From: Tubiluchus corallicola
Taxonomy: Eukaryota; Priapulida; Priapulimorpha; Priapulimorphida; Tubiluchidae
Reading direction: 5' to 3'
DNA: 25,000 bases
Assembly (NCBI GenBank): GCA_030141605.1
Contig: JAQGDQ010001422.1
Location: 1-25,000 of the forward strand
Shown: one piece after another, positions 1-11,278 of the stretch
Numbering within the stretch: position 1 is the first letter of the stretch
Layout: every line of letters begins with the position of its first letter
Position numbers and translations under genes: made by a program
The notes under the pieces: generated by a model
What the model was told of the DNA's origin: nothing
Databases searched by the model: none
Seen by the model: only the letters and a program-made list of their open reading frames with translations

Positions 1-1196
1 ATACAAAAATTGTCTATATTGAGCACAAGTAATTTTATTTAACATCTTAGGTAACACTAATCTCTAAAACTTAGGTAACACTAGTCTCTAAAATCTGTAT
101 TTATGCCTTAGAGCAAGAATTCTGCCGATTTTCTAATTGCACTCTGACAGTCTAACTTGTGACGTAATTAAAAGTGCAACCCTCCATTAGCACGGACTTG
201 TCAAACAAAAAGTAGTAATTAAGCATGCAGAGCAATTTTAATTTCTAACCTTAAAATGAGGTGGTCTTCTGACGTCAGTTTCTAGAACTTCGAGATCGTG
301 GAGAAAGTTTGTGGTTCATTTTTCGTTGTGAGGTCGTTTTACAACAAGGTAATAAACAGGCATAACATTTGGAAAAGTCATCAGACAAATGGCCAGTCCC
401 ACTAGTAGAGGCTCTCTTTTTACCTGTCTTCCCGTTGAAAGGAAATGTTGATGAAAGGGATTTTGAGGTGAGGCAATGTTCGTTAATCATCTCACAATTC
501 TAAGAACATTTTCACACTTACAACTGAATTACTGGTTTTTTGTCTATGCTGATTTTGTTCGTGTTTGGTATTGTATTGATAAATTTAAAACATGTCGTGA
601 AGCTCACGATTTCTTTATCTTATTTTTTTATTAGTTCTTAATTATGATCATTAGTCATATTATTACATTCTCTCGTTAAAACATTAAAAATCCCACACAA
701 GAAATTTCAGCTATAAAATAAGTCTATTTCTTTATATACAGTCTAAACTTTCATCCTTGAACTAGTCTGCATAACATTTACCTTCATTGAATTGCTGGCT
801 TCCTTGCTTCATGGAAAAAACTTACCTGGACAGTTGACTTTCAGAGATCATTGAGTAAGCATGTAACTTAAACTGAGAGAGCAATGTATAGTGTTATTAA
901 TGATTTATAAAAATAAAGCTCACCTGTATTCTACTTGAATTCTACCTGTATTCTAGTGTCTTAGCAATTACCTCCAGAACTTCTTCATAAAACATGGTCC
1001 TAATTGGACGAGTTTAACATTATTCTGAAACTTTGATATGTAAAAACTATGTCAATGATTAGTAATATGCAGCAGTCTGATACAAAGAGTAGATGCAGAA
1101 GAAGATGAGCCCTGTTGATAATGCCATAGAGCCGTTAATTTTTATCTAATTTGTATATAAATTCAAAAGCTTAAATTAGAAACATGTTAGGACTTA
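1..1196. other. Upstream intron or intergenic sequence, no gene seen
   Basis: AT-rich sequence with no exon I can support on either strand. The only structure noted is a 24-bp tandem duplication at 46-93 (unit starts CTTAGGTAACACTA). Because exon 1 begins at a phase-0 acceptor, this stretch is probably intronic. Confidence 0.5.
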
Positions 1197-1201
1197 CCCA
1201 T

Positions 1202-1570
1202 TGTTGTGGAGATCGCTGGCATCTATTAGAATTAAATAGAACATTGTAGAATGTTCCGTTAGAATAATCGTCTTACCGTGTAGAATGTTCTGGAAAGAAA
1301 CTTATAGAAGCTTCTCGGGCACGCTATATAAGGCGAAGCAGGCCGCTGACAGACGCACACGGATTCACACAGACGCCACTTACACATTCTCTTGTATACT
1401 TGTATTATCAGATACACTCAAACGTTTTCCAGATTTTCACATTTAGTGTAATCATTTCGCGTTCCTTCATACTTTTGTGTTGTAGAATTCTCGCTTAATA
1501 AACTAGTTTAATTTGATGAAGTGTTTTCAGGTTTTCTCTACGAGCCTTCCGAGAGAAACAAAACACAACA
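1202..1570 (+). mobile_element. Solo LTR, forward, with 5-bp target duplication
   Basis: The 369-bp segment begins TGTTGTG and ends CACAACA, a perfect 7-bp terminal inverted repeat of the TG...CA type. It is flanked by the 5-bp direct repeat CCCAT (1197-1201 and 1571-1575). It holds a TATA box (TATATAAG, 1325-1332) and a polyadenylation signal AATAAA (1497-1502) in the order expected for U3-R-U5. No gag, pol or primer-binding region follows, so this is a solo LTR. The superfamily (Gypsy, BEL or other) cannot be told from the LTR alone. Confidence 0.85.
1283..1332 (+). promoter_or_regulatory. Heat-shock-element cluster and TATA box in forward LTR
   Basis: GAATGTTCTGGAA at 1283-1295 is a perfect three-box heat shock element (GAA-nn-TTC-nn-GAA). 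A further inverted pair GAAGCTTC lies at 1307-1314 and the TATA box at 1325-1332. Another GAATGTTC pair is at 1249-1256. Spacing from TATA is what one expects of a heat-shock promoter. Function is inferred from motif only. Confidence 0.6.
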
Positions 1571-1790
1571 CCCATTAATGTTCCTGATAAAGTACCGGTA
1601 CAAAAATTAAATATTTCATGCTTGATCTGCTGTAAAAACCCATAAAAGTGAAAAAAGCTAGATATTAGTATGACTGTGTTGTGTTTATGTACATGTCAAT
1701 TTTATCTTACTCATTTACACGTTTAAAATTTTAGTTTTTGAAAGTCTAAATCTTGAAAAATAAATCTATGCCGTTAACAAGCGAGCATAT

Positions 1791-2171
1791 TGTTGTGTTT
1801 TGTTTCTCTCGGAAGGCTCGTAGAGAAAACCAGAAAACACTTTGTCAAATTAAACTAGTTTATTAAGCGAGAATTCCACAACACAAAAGTATGAAGGAAC
1901 GTGAAATGTTTACAGTAAACGTGAAAATCTGGAAAACGTTTGAGTGTATCTGAAAATACAAGTATACAAGAGAATGTGTAAGTGGCGTCCGTGTGAATCT
2001 CCATGTGCCCGTCTCAGCGGCCTGCTTCGCCTTATATAGGGTGCCAGGGAACATTCTAGACGTTTCCTTCTAGAACATTCTACACGGTAAGACGATTATC
2101 CTAACCGGACCTAACGGAACATTCTACAATGTTCTATTTAATTCCAATAGATGCCAGCGATCTCCACAAAA
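1791..2171 (-). mobile_element. Solo LTR, reverse, same family
   Basis: This 381-bp segment is the reverse complement of the LTR at 1202-1570 with scattered differences. On the plus strand it starts TGTTGTG and ends CACAAAA, so one terminus has a one-base change. Reading on the minus strand it has TATATAAG (2031-2038) and AATAAA (TTTATT at 1859-1864). The flanks CATAT (1786-1790) and GATAT (2172-2176) could be a one-mismatch target duplication, implying an insertion independent of the forward LTR. Any open frame inside it is spurious. Confidence 0.8.
2031..2080 (-). promoter_or_regulatory. Heat-shock-element cluster and TATA box in reverse LTR
   Basis: TTCTAGAACATTC at 2068-2080 is, on the minus strand, GAATGTTCTAGAA, again a perfect GAA-nn-TTC-nn-GAA element. 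A second pair, GAACATTC, is at 2049-2056, and the TATA box is at 2031-2038. The motif is kept despite divergence elsewhere between the two LTRs. Confidence 0.6.
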
Positions 2172-2226
2172 GATATGATATCTGATATCTATAAAACGAC
2201 AAATTTTATTTTGTATTCTGTTTTAG

Positions 2227-2310
2227 GTTGTAAAGAAATTAGGGAAAGGTGCTTTTGGAGAGGTGCTTAAAGTCATCCGAAGGGATACTGGTCAAAAATT
2301 TGCCATGAAA
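2227..2310 (+). CDS. Kinase exon 1 (visible): glycine-rich loop and ATP-binding lysine
   Basis: The acceptor is a T-rich tract ending TTTTAG at 2226 and the donor is GTATGT at 2311. It encodes 28 residues starting [13 protein letters not shown] and ending FAMK, which are kinase subdomains I and II with the invariant Lys as last codon. The exon starts on a codon boundary, so at least one more coding exon lies upstream. I could not find that exon in 1-2226. Its acceptor is only about 55 bp downstream of the end of a solo LTR. Confidence 0.9.
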
Positions 2311-5300
2311 GTATGTAATTGTAACCCGTTACAAAGTTGTTTCAATTCTTGTTGTTTTGTGAGATATCGAATAGAGGAAACCTTTGAATGCGTGACAGTC
2401 ATTTCATGCAGAAATTTAATTGGCTTTTTTTCTAGTTGTCAGGGAGAATTCTGGAAAATCCTTGAAAATACAGGCAATCTTGGAAAGTCAGGGAAGAACT
2501 ATATTTGATAAAACGATGAAAATGGGGCGAAAAGTCGGTAAAATTGGAAAGGTTGCAAAAATAATCGCCGTGAACCGATCTTTTTCCAAAGATTTTTTTT
2601 CAGCAATTCTCTCTGTTCAAATAAAAATTTGCTATGACAGGCTCCCAGTTTCAATTTCTGTTCTATAAATAATGATTGGCCAACACATATCAGTATACGT
2701 ATGAATGTTCATACACAATAATGTTTGAATACGTATCCTGGTAATACAATTTCTGCTTATCTTGGTCTTGCAAAATCAATATTTGGTCATGGAAAAATGA
2801 TGAAAAAGTCAGGGAAATTTATTTTAAAATTCTGTGGGAACCCTGAACAGTCAAGATGAGATTTCCAGAAATTTTCTTTCTAGCAACATTCAGCTAAGTT
2901 AGATTTCGTAATTTGACTTCTATGTATGCGGTTTAACTTTTTCAGTGTCCTAGCTAATAACTATCCTCCTCATTTTCATAGGCGTACGAGCCGGGAGGGC
3001 TTTTGTCCCCCTGGATTCGGGCAAACACATTTTTTGGGCAATCACCAAATTTTTCGGGCACCGGCCAAATGATGAAAAAATAAAAAAATATTTTTCGTGA
3101 AAGGAAATCTCGAAATCCGGGCATTTTTGATCACGGGGTGGGGTCAAACATGCCCCAACGCGATGTTGACCTGCTCTTTTTGGTGCTGTATGTATTTATG
3201 GCACTGTATTTTTCGGGTAAAAGTGGCTTAGCCCCCCACTCCGGGCTGAAAAAAATCGACATGTATGCTTATGCTGATTTTGAAATTATCGCCGTAATAT
3301 CACATTAAAAAACTAGTATGAAAAAAATACTAAGTAAGGTGTGTTTAATAGGTGTGACCGTCGAATGTTCTGTTTTTTTTAGTTGAAATTCATTTCGAAC
3401 CTAAAAGTAAGAATTCGAATAATTAGTTATTTCAACTACAAAAGTTCTTTATCGTTAAAGTGTTTGAAACATCATTCAATCAGCACAATTTAACTGTGAT
3501 TCCTGTGCACAGTTTAACCGTGATTCTTATGCACAGTTTAACTGTGATTCTTGTGCACAGTTTAACTGTGATTCTTGTGCACAATTTAACTGTGATTACT
3601 GTGCACAATTTAACCGTGATTCGTGTGCACAATTTAACCGTGATTCGTGTGCACAATTTAACCGTCATTCTTGTGCACAATTTAACCGTCATTCTTGTGC
3701 ACAATTTAACCGTCATTCTTGCGCACAATTTAACCGTCATTCTTGTGCACAATTTAACCGTGATTCTTATGCACAATTTAACCGTCATTCTTGTGCACAA
3801 TTTAACCGTGATTCTTATGCACAATTTAACCGTGATTCTTATGCACAATTTAACTGTGATTCTTGTGCACAATTTAACCGTGATTCTTGTGCACAATTTA
3901 ACCGTGATTCTTGCGCACAATTTAACTGTGATTCTTGCACACAATTTAACTGTGATTCTTGCGTACAATTTAACCGTGATTCTTGTGCACAATTTAACCG
4001 TGATTCTTGCGCACAATTTAACTGTGATTCTTGCGCACAATTTAACTGTGATTCTTGTGCACAATTTTTAAACAAATTCTCAGTGTTTTAACAGCAGAAA
4101 AAACAAGATAATGTAAGATTTATTCTGCTTTGCAGTAAGCAATATGCAATGATCTTTGCGAGAACACTTTTTATTAATGAATCGAAAACATTTGAAAATG
4201 ATTCTGAATTCGATACAAATTCGAAATCTTGAAATTCATGTTTGATTAGAGGTTTGAAAGGTCAAAATTTCACTTCAAATTTCCTCTCTGATGGAGAATG
4301 CTCACCTCTTGTGATCAAAATGCTTATATTATTTAAAATAAACTATTATTAACTTTAACTTATTAACAGTTTTTTTTTATTTACAGATTTTGTCGAAAGC
4401 GCAAATCTTTCGGGGCAATGCTGTTCAACAATGTAAAGACGAAGTCACTATACAGGTAACGTCTTCTTGCAGTTATGACAGTAACGTGTTTCATTGTAAA
4501 TAAAAATATGAGTTTTAAAACAGATCAACAAACAAAATTCCGAAATTAGAATCACCATAGCAATTAGAATTCCACAACATCAGAATCACCATAGCAATTT
4601 ATAGACTTAAGGTACGGCTTCATTTATACGTAATGCGTGATGCTTGTCCGTAATGCGTATACAACAGTTTGTATTTAAACATGTAAAAGTGTTTCCATTT
4701 GTACGTAATGCGTGATGCGTAATGCGTATACAACAGTTTGTATTTAAACATGTAAAAGTGTTTCCATTTGTACGTAATGCATGATGCGTGTCCGTAATGC
4801 GTATACAACAGTTTGTATTTAAACATGTAAAAGTGTTTCCATATGTACATAATGCGTAATCCGTAATACGTATACAACAGTTTGTATTTAAACATGTAAA
4901 AGTGTTTCCATTTGTACGTAATGCGTGATGCATAATGCGTATACTACAGTTTGTATTTAAACATGTAAAAGTGTTTCCATTTGTACATAATGCGTAATGC
5001 GTATACAACAGTTTGTATTTAAACATGTAAAAGTGTTTCCATTTGTACGTAATGCGTGATGCGTAATGCGTATACAACAGTTTGTATTTAAACATGTAAA
5101 AGTGTTTCCATTTGTACGTAATGCGTGATGCGTAATGCGTATACAACAGTTTGTATTTAAACATGTAGAAGTTTTTCCATTTGTATGTAATGCATGATGC
5201 ATGTCTGTAATGCGTATACAACAGTTTGTATTTAAACATGTAGAAGTGTTTCCATTTGTACGTAATGCGTGATGCATGTCCATAATGCGTATACAACAGT

Positions 5301-8300
5301 TTGTATTTAAACATGTAAAAGTGTTTCCATTTGTACGTAATGCATGATGCATGTCCGTAATGCGTATACAACAGTTTGTATTTAAACATGTAAAAGTGTT
5401 TCCATTTGTACGTAATGCATGATGCATGTCCGTAATGCGTATACAACAGTTTGTATTTAAACATGTAGAAGTGTTTCCATTTGTACGTAATGCGTGATGC
5501 ATGTCCGTAATGCGTATACAACAGTTTGTATTTAAACATGTAGAAGTGTTTCCATTTGTACGTAATGCGTGATGCATGTCCGTAATGCGTATACAACAGT
5601 TTGTATTTAAACATGTAAAAGTGTTTCCATTTGTACGTAATGCGTGATGCATGTCCGTAATGCGTATACAACAGTTTGTATTTAAACATGTAAAAGTGTT
5701 TCCATTTGTACGTAATGCATGATGCGTGTCCGTAATGCGTATACAACAGTTTGTATTTAAACATGTAGAAGTGTTTCCATTTGTACGTAATGCGTGATGC
5801 ATGTCCGTAATGCGTATACAACAGTTTGTATTTAAACATGTAAAAGCGTTTCCATATGTACATAATGCGTGATGCGTAATGCGTATACAACAGTTTGTAT
5901 TTAAACATGTAAAAGTGTTTCCATATGTACATAATGCGTGATGCGTAATGCGTATACAACAGTTTGCATTTAAACATGTAAAAGTGTTTCCATATGTACG
6001 TAATGCGTGATGCGTAATGCATATACAACAGTTTGTATTTAAACATGTAAAAGTGTTTCCATTTGTACGTAATGCATGATGCATGTCCGTAATGCGTATA
6101 CAACAGTTTGTATTTAAACATGTAGAAGTGTTTCCATTTGTACGTAATGCCTGATGCGTGTCCGTAATGCGTATACAACAGTTTGTATTTAAACATGTAA
6201 AAGCGTTTCCATATGTACATAATGCGTGATGCGTAATGCGTATACAACAGTTTGCATTTAAACATGTAAAAGTGTTTCCATATGTACGTAATGCGTGATG
6301 CGTAATGCATATGCAACAGTTTGTATTTAAACATGTAGAAGTGTTTCCATTTGTACGTAATGCATGATGCATGTCTGTAATGCGTATACAACAGTTTGTA
6401 TTTAAACATGTAGAAGTGTTTCCATTTGTACGTAATGCGTGATGCATGTCCGTAATGCGTATACAACAGTTTGTATTTAAACATGTAAAAGTGTTTCCAT
6501 TTGTACGTAATGCATGATGCATGTCCGTAATGCGTATACAACAGTTTGTATTTAAACATGTAGAAGTGTTTCCATTTGTACGTAATGCGTGATGCATGTC
6601 CGTAATGCGTATACAACAGTTTGTATTTAAACATGTAGAAGTGTTTCCATTTGTACGTAATGCATGCTGCATGTCCGTAATGCGTATACAACAGTTTGTA
6701 TTTAAACATGTAGAAGTGTTTCCATTTGTACGTAATGCATGATGCATGTCCGTAATGCGTATACAACAGTTTGTATTTAAACATGTAGAAGTGTTTCCAT
6801 TTGTACGTAATGCGTGATGCATGTCCGTAATGCGTATACAACAGTTTGTATTTAAACATGTAGAAGTGTTTCCATTTGTACGTAATGCGTGATGCATGTC
6901 CGTAATGCGTATACAACAGTTTGTATTTAAACATGTAAAAGTGTTTCCATATGTACATAATGCGTGATGCGTAATGCGTATACAACAGTTTGTATTTAAA
7001 CATGTAAAAGTGTTTCCATTTGTACATAATGCATAATGCGTAATGTGTATACAACAGTTTGCATTTAAAAGTGTAGAAGTGTTTCCATACGTAATGTGTA
7101 ATGTGTATACAACAGTTTGCATTTAAACATGTAAAAGTGTTTCCATATGTACGTAATGCGTGATGCATGTCCGTAATGCGTATACAACAGTTTGTATTTA
7201 AACATGTAAAAGTGTTTCCATATGTACGTAATGCGTGATGCGTAATGCGTATACAACAGTTTGTATTTAAACATGTAAAAGTGTTTCCATTTGTACATAA
7301 TGCATAATGCGTATTGCGTATACAACAGTTTGTATTTAAAAATGTAAAAGCGTTTCCATTTGTACGTAATGCGTGATGCGTAATGCGTATACAACAGTTT
7401 GTATTTAAACATGTAAAAGTGTTTCCATTTGTACATAATGCGTGATGCGTAATGCGTATACAACAGTTTGTATTTAAACATGTAGAAGTGTTTCCATATG
7501 TACGTAATGCGTGATGCGTAATGCGTATACAACAGTTTGTATTTAAACATGTAAAAGTGTTTCCATTTGTACATAATGCGTGATGCGTAATGCGTATACA
7601 ACAGTTTGTATTTAAACATGTAAAAGTGTTTCCATATGTACGTAATGCGTGATGCGTAATGCGTATACAACAGTTTGTATTTAAACATGTAAAAGTGTTT
7701 CCATATGTACGTAATGCGTAATGCGTGATGCATATACAACAGTTTGTATTTAAACATGTAAAAGTGTTTCCATATGTACGTAATATGTAATGCGTGATCA
7801 GTTTTCATTCGAACGTGATCACTATCGTCTGAATACGCATCAAGCAGCAATATGCAGATGGGAAACCGCCATTTTGCCTAGGTGATTTTAGTTTTCAAGT
7901 TTCCGGTGACCGTTTTCACTGTTTAGCTTTCTGAAAATTCTAGTTAGGTGAGTTTTGGTCACTTTAGGACCAATAAACAATAACATTTTTTCTATTTGGG
8001 TTTTTGAGAGGTGGAAGAGGCATGTAGTTATGTGTTGTGCATGAGACTTTCTCACTAAAGGATGATAAAAACCAAATGTTTTCTTCCCTGCAAAATGTTG
8101 TGCACCCAAAACCTGTGCTTTTTCCTTGCGTCTATTAGTACAATAATAATTTAATGCTGTAGCTATAATTTCACACTTAAATTTCAACAAAGACATGGTT
8201 TCCAAAAATTATTGCTTATACAGACCAAAAATGGCGGAAAGAGCGCCGTGAGCTTTGTTAATATGCGTAGCTTTTACAGACACATGGAAACGGTCAAAAT

Positions 8301-11201
8301 GCATGACTCAATGCATATCACAGATCATGCATTACGCCAAATTGGAGTCGTAGCTTAAGTTCTAAATTGACTTAAAAAAATAATGACTTAATGTTCCCTA
8401 ATTGAGTAAAACTGCTCTCTTTTCACGTTTCACTTTACTCTGTTGCCGTTTTCGTTTAACGTTTTGGTGGTAGTAGAACTATTTATTCTACTGAGTTTGT
8501 ATTCATTTATATCTTTATTAACAGTGGATGTTGGGACATCACCCGTTTATTGTTCAGATACATCATTATTGGCAAAACCGTAACAGTTTGTATATAGGTA
8601 AGTTGCGATTTTTGTATACAGTGGAACCTCGACTTACGAAAACCCTGTTGTACGAAAAATTCAGAATGCGAATCGGGCTCCGAAGAAATTTCCGTCCCGT
8701 TTAATGAAAAAATATTCAAGATACAAAAACGAAAATTGAAATTGACGCTCGACAGCGGTCCTCCCAGAATGCATTTCGTAGCATCACGTGAACGCTTTGT
8801 TGTGCTCTTGTCCATTGTCTTGCGTTTTTGTGCTGTGCATTTTGAGTAAAATTTGTGTTGGTTCGCATTCATTAACCACGGGTCTGAAAAATCCAGTGCC
8901 GGTGGTAGTGATAAGAAGAAAAAGATGATGTCGATGGAAACAAAGTTTGAAATTGTAAAGTCAAACCAAGCACAATATTTACACTTTATACGACTGTTTT
9001 GGGGGGGGGGGGGCTGGAACGAAATACAGTCATACACCCGTTGTCGAACGTCTCCGTACTCGTACAAATTGGTTTTCAACCAGAAAATTCGAGCTGAAAT
9101 TGTCTCCATTCTCGACCAGAATTTCGGTACTCGACCAACCGCCAAACATGTCATAAGCGCATGCGCGGCGAGCCGAGTAGAGCCGAGCGTAACCGACCGC
9201 GCTCGAGTCATACACGTGTTTCTGCTCTTGCTTACATATACCATCATACTGCTACCAACACGTAAGGTTTTTTCATGCTGGAATAATTATGTTTTTCTTT
9301 CACTGTAATTCTATTATGTTTTTCTTATCAATATATCATATCGGCTGTTTGAATAAACATTTTTGCATTATTATATTTCACTTTAGTAATATTTTACAGT
9401 TCATTTGGTGCTTGAGAACGGATTATTTGATTTTACATTATTTCTTATGGGAATAAATGATTCGGTTTTCAACCAAATCGGTTTTCAAACACGAATTATG
9501 GTCGAAAACCGAGATATGACTGTACGCCATTTATAGGGTAAATCTTGTCTCATAATACGAAAATTCTAAGGTACGAAAGCCCCTCCGGAACGAATTAATT
9601 TCCTATCTCGAGGTATCACTGTAATTTGACAACAAATGTTCGCTTAGTAGTACCTTATCAGACCATTCCAAAAATATGTTTAATTTGAAAATGTTTAACA
9701 GGTTTTAATGCGACTGACTGTATATGCACACTTATAAATGGTTTATTATGATCTCACAAGTTAAACAGAATGAAATTTCATTCTATTTCTGCAGCTTTTT
9801 CGATTCAGAATTGCATCTGTCTAATAGTTAATATGTGTGACATTCTCATTTTTGAAGTAATATGTTTGCTTGCATAGCAAAATCGTCCATAAGTCGTCAG
9901 TTTAAGCTTTCTAGTTATTTGCATATACATACATATACACCTAAATCTCCATTTCATGAGGATCATTTTGATACCAAGCTCATTGCTCTATGTTATTTCT
10001 AAGCTGAGATAATCCACGTTGAAGTTGAGGTGCAGGCTGCACATTGAAAAACATAATCTTGAGAAAATCACTGTTAAAGTCAGCCATTGTTTTTTGTCGC
10101 ATTTCTACAAAACACTTAGCAACCGTATGAAAGTCTGGTTGCTATAGATTTTGTAAGAGCACATTGAAGTTATGTTTAAATCCAATAGATGACTCTTCCC
10201 GACGAAGATCTGGGCTTGTCAACAGAAAAAACCCGAATCAAAATGCCTCCTGCCACGAGCTAATATCAGAGTTTGAAAATACAAGTTTTTTGCAATTGCA
10301 GTACTAGTTTCAAGCACGAAAAATGGGCACGGAGTTATAAAATTAGATTTTTAGTATTTTTTTAACATTTTCTTGATAATTTGTTTATAGAAAATAAAAG
10401 TCCAATATATTTAGCGTTTGTTTTCATAAAAAATAAAAAATTGACATTTTTGGTGCTTTGTACTTTGAAGTATCATAACGTAGTTTGACAATGTCGACTT
10501 ATGGACGATTTTGTTTACAAGAAAGTCTGATAACATAATTTTTATTATATTGTAATTTGTCTTTTAGTTTTTGAATATTTATCACATGGCGAAATGTTCG
10601 CACTATGGAAACGGCAGGGATATTTTAGTGAAAGGGTCACTAGACTTTATATAGCTCAGCTGGCACTGGCTATAGATTACTTGCATAATGCTGGCGTTAT
10701 TTACAGGGATATTAAGGTAAGAACCTTTATTAAATTCACAGTAACTGGAATAAAATAAGTGCCCAAGTAAAAATACCCAAAACTATTTATAGTTTCAAAA
10801 AGTACTTGAAAAGGACCATTTTTGATTCATACTTATAATACAATTTTAATGGTTCCAATTCACATGCAGTCGCAATGTATGGCCTCCAATCAATTATAAT
10901 GCTATTTTAATACACCTCTATGTAAATTAAACATACACTGTGGTCGTTTCCTCTCCTCCCTTCCTTTTTCCTATCCCTAATCTTACTATTTATTTCCATT
11001 CCATCATGTCTACTAACCCTAGCCATTCTTTCATTCACTCATTTCTGCCACCTTAACAAGCCAAGCTTTCAAGGTGTCATACAGCAACTCTTTTATTTGG
11101 TTAATTTGACTTCATCAACGTTTTTTTACCTATACTGTTTCTTTTTGTTTCAATAATATTGTATGTTGATGTATTGTATATGTATTGCTGGAGTGAAATA
11201 A

Positions 11202-11278
<77 letters not shown>

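Larger units (their letters stand above)
4611..8354 (-). mobile_element. PIF/Harbinger-like element expanded by an internal satellite
   Basis: The left end GGTACGGCTTCATTTATACG is followed by TAATGCGTGAT. The right end, read inward from 8354, is GCTACGACTCCAATTTGGCG followed by TAATGCATGAT. These match over about 30 bp with a few differences. Both sides are bounded by TTAA (4607-4610 and 8355-8358), compatible with the 3-bp TTA/TAA target of PIF/Harbinger elements. A Harbinger-like transposase fragment lies at 7888-8205 on the minus strand. About 85% of the 3.7 kb is a 44-copy tandem array. The catalytic DDE region is absent, so the element is non-autonomous. The classification is inference from the transposase fragment and ends. 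Confidence 0.5.
8619..9621 (+). mobile_element. pogo/Tigger-like DNA transposon remnant
   Basis: The left end CAGTGGAACCTCGACTTACG and the right end, read inward as CAGTGATACCTCGAGATAGG, form imperfect terminal inverted repeats of pogo/Tigger type. Both sides have TA (8617-8618 and 9622-9623), the Tc1/mariner target duplication. A transposase start-like stretch lies inside. It starts 21 bp after the exon 3 donor. A second TA-flanked element is inserted in it. Confidence 0.75.

Noticed and set aside
1202-2171. The inverted arms as terminal repeats of a single DNA transposon
   Set aside because: Each arm has its own TG...CA ends, TATA box and AATAAA, and the forward arm has its own CCCAT duplication. 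Two solo LTRs explain the data better.
3460-4075. Open frames on both strands through the 24-bp array (LTVI-type repeats and its reverse)
   Set aside because: A 24-bp stop-free unit opens several frames at once. There is no initiator or splice context, and units vary as non-coding repeats do.
3380-4235. Possible inverted repeats around the 24-bp array (GAATTCGAA-type segments)
   Set aside because: The similarity is short and interrupted in AT-rich DNA, and no termini or target duplication could be fixed.
3484-7799. CRISPR-like arrays
   Set aside because: Repeats are directly abutting with no unique spacers, and the context is a eukaryotic intron.
4607-7850. Very long stop-free frames (hundreds of codons) on the minus strand over the 44-copy array, as a possible repetitive protein
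   Set aside because: At least two minus-strand frames are open at the same time and the peptide shifts frame at array ends. Variation is not concentrated at third codon positions. There is no start or splice context. Stop-poor repeats of length divisible by three explain it.
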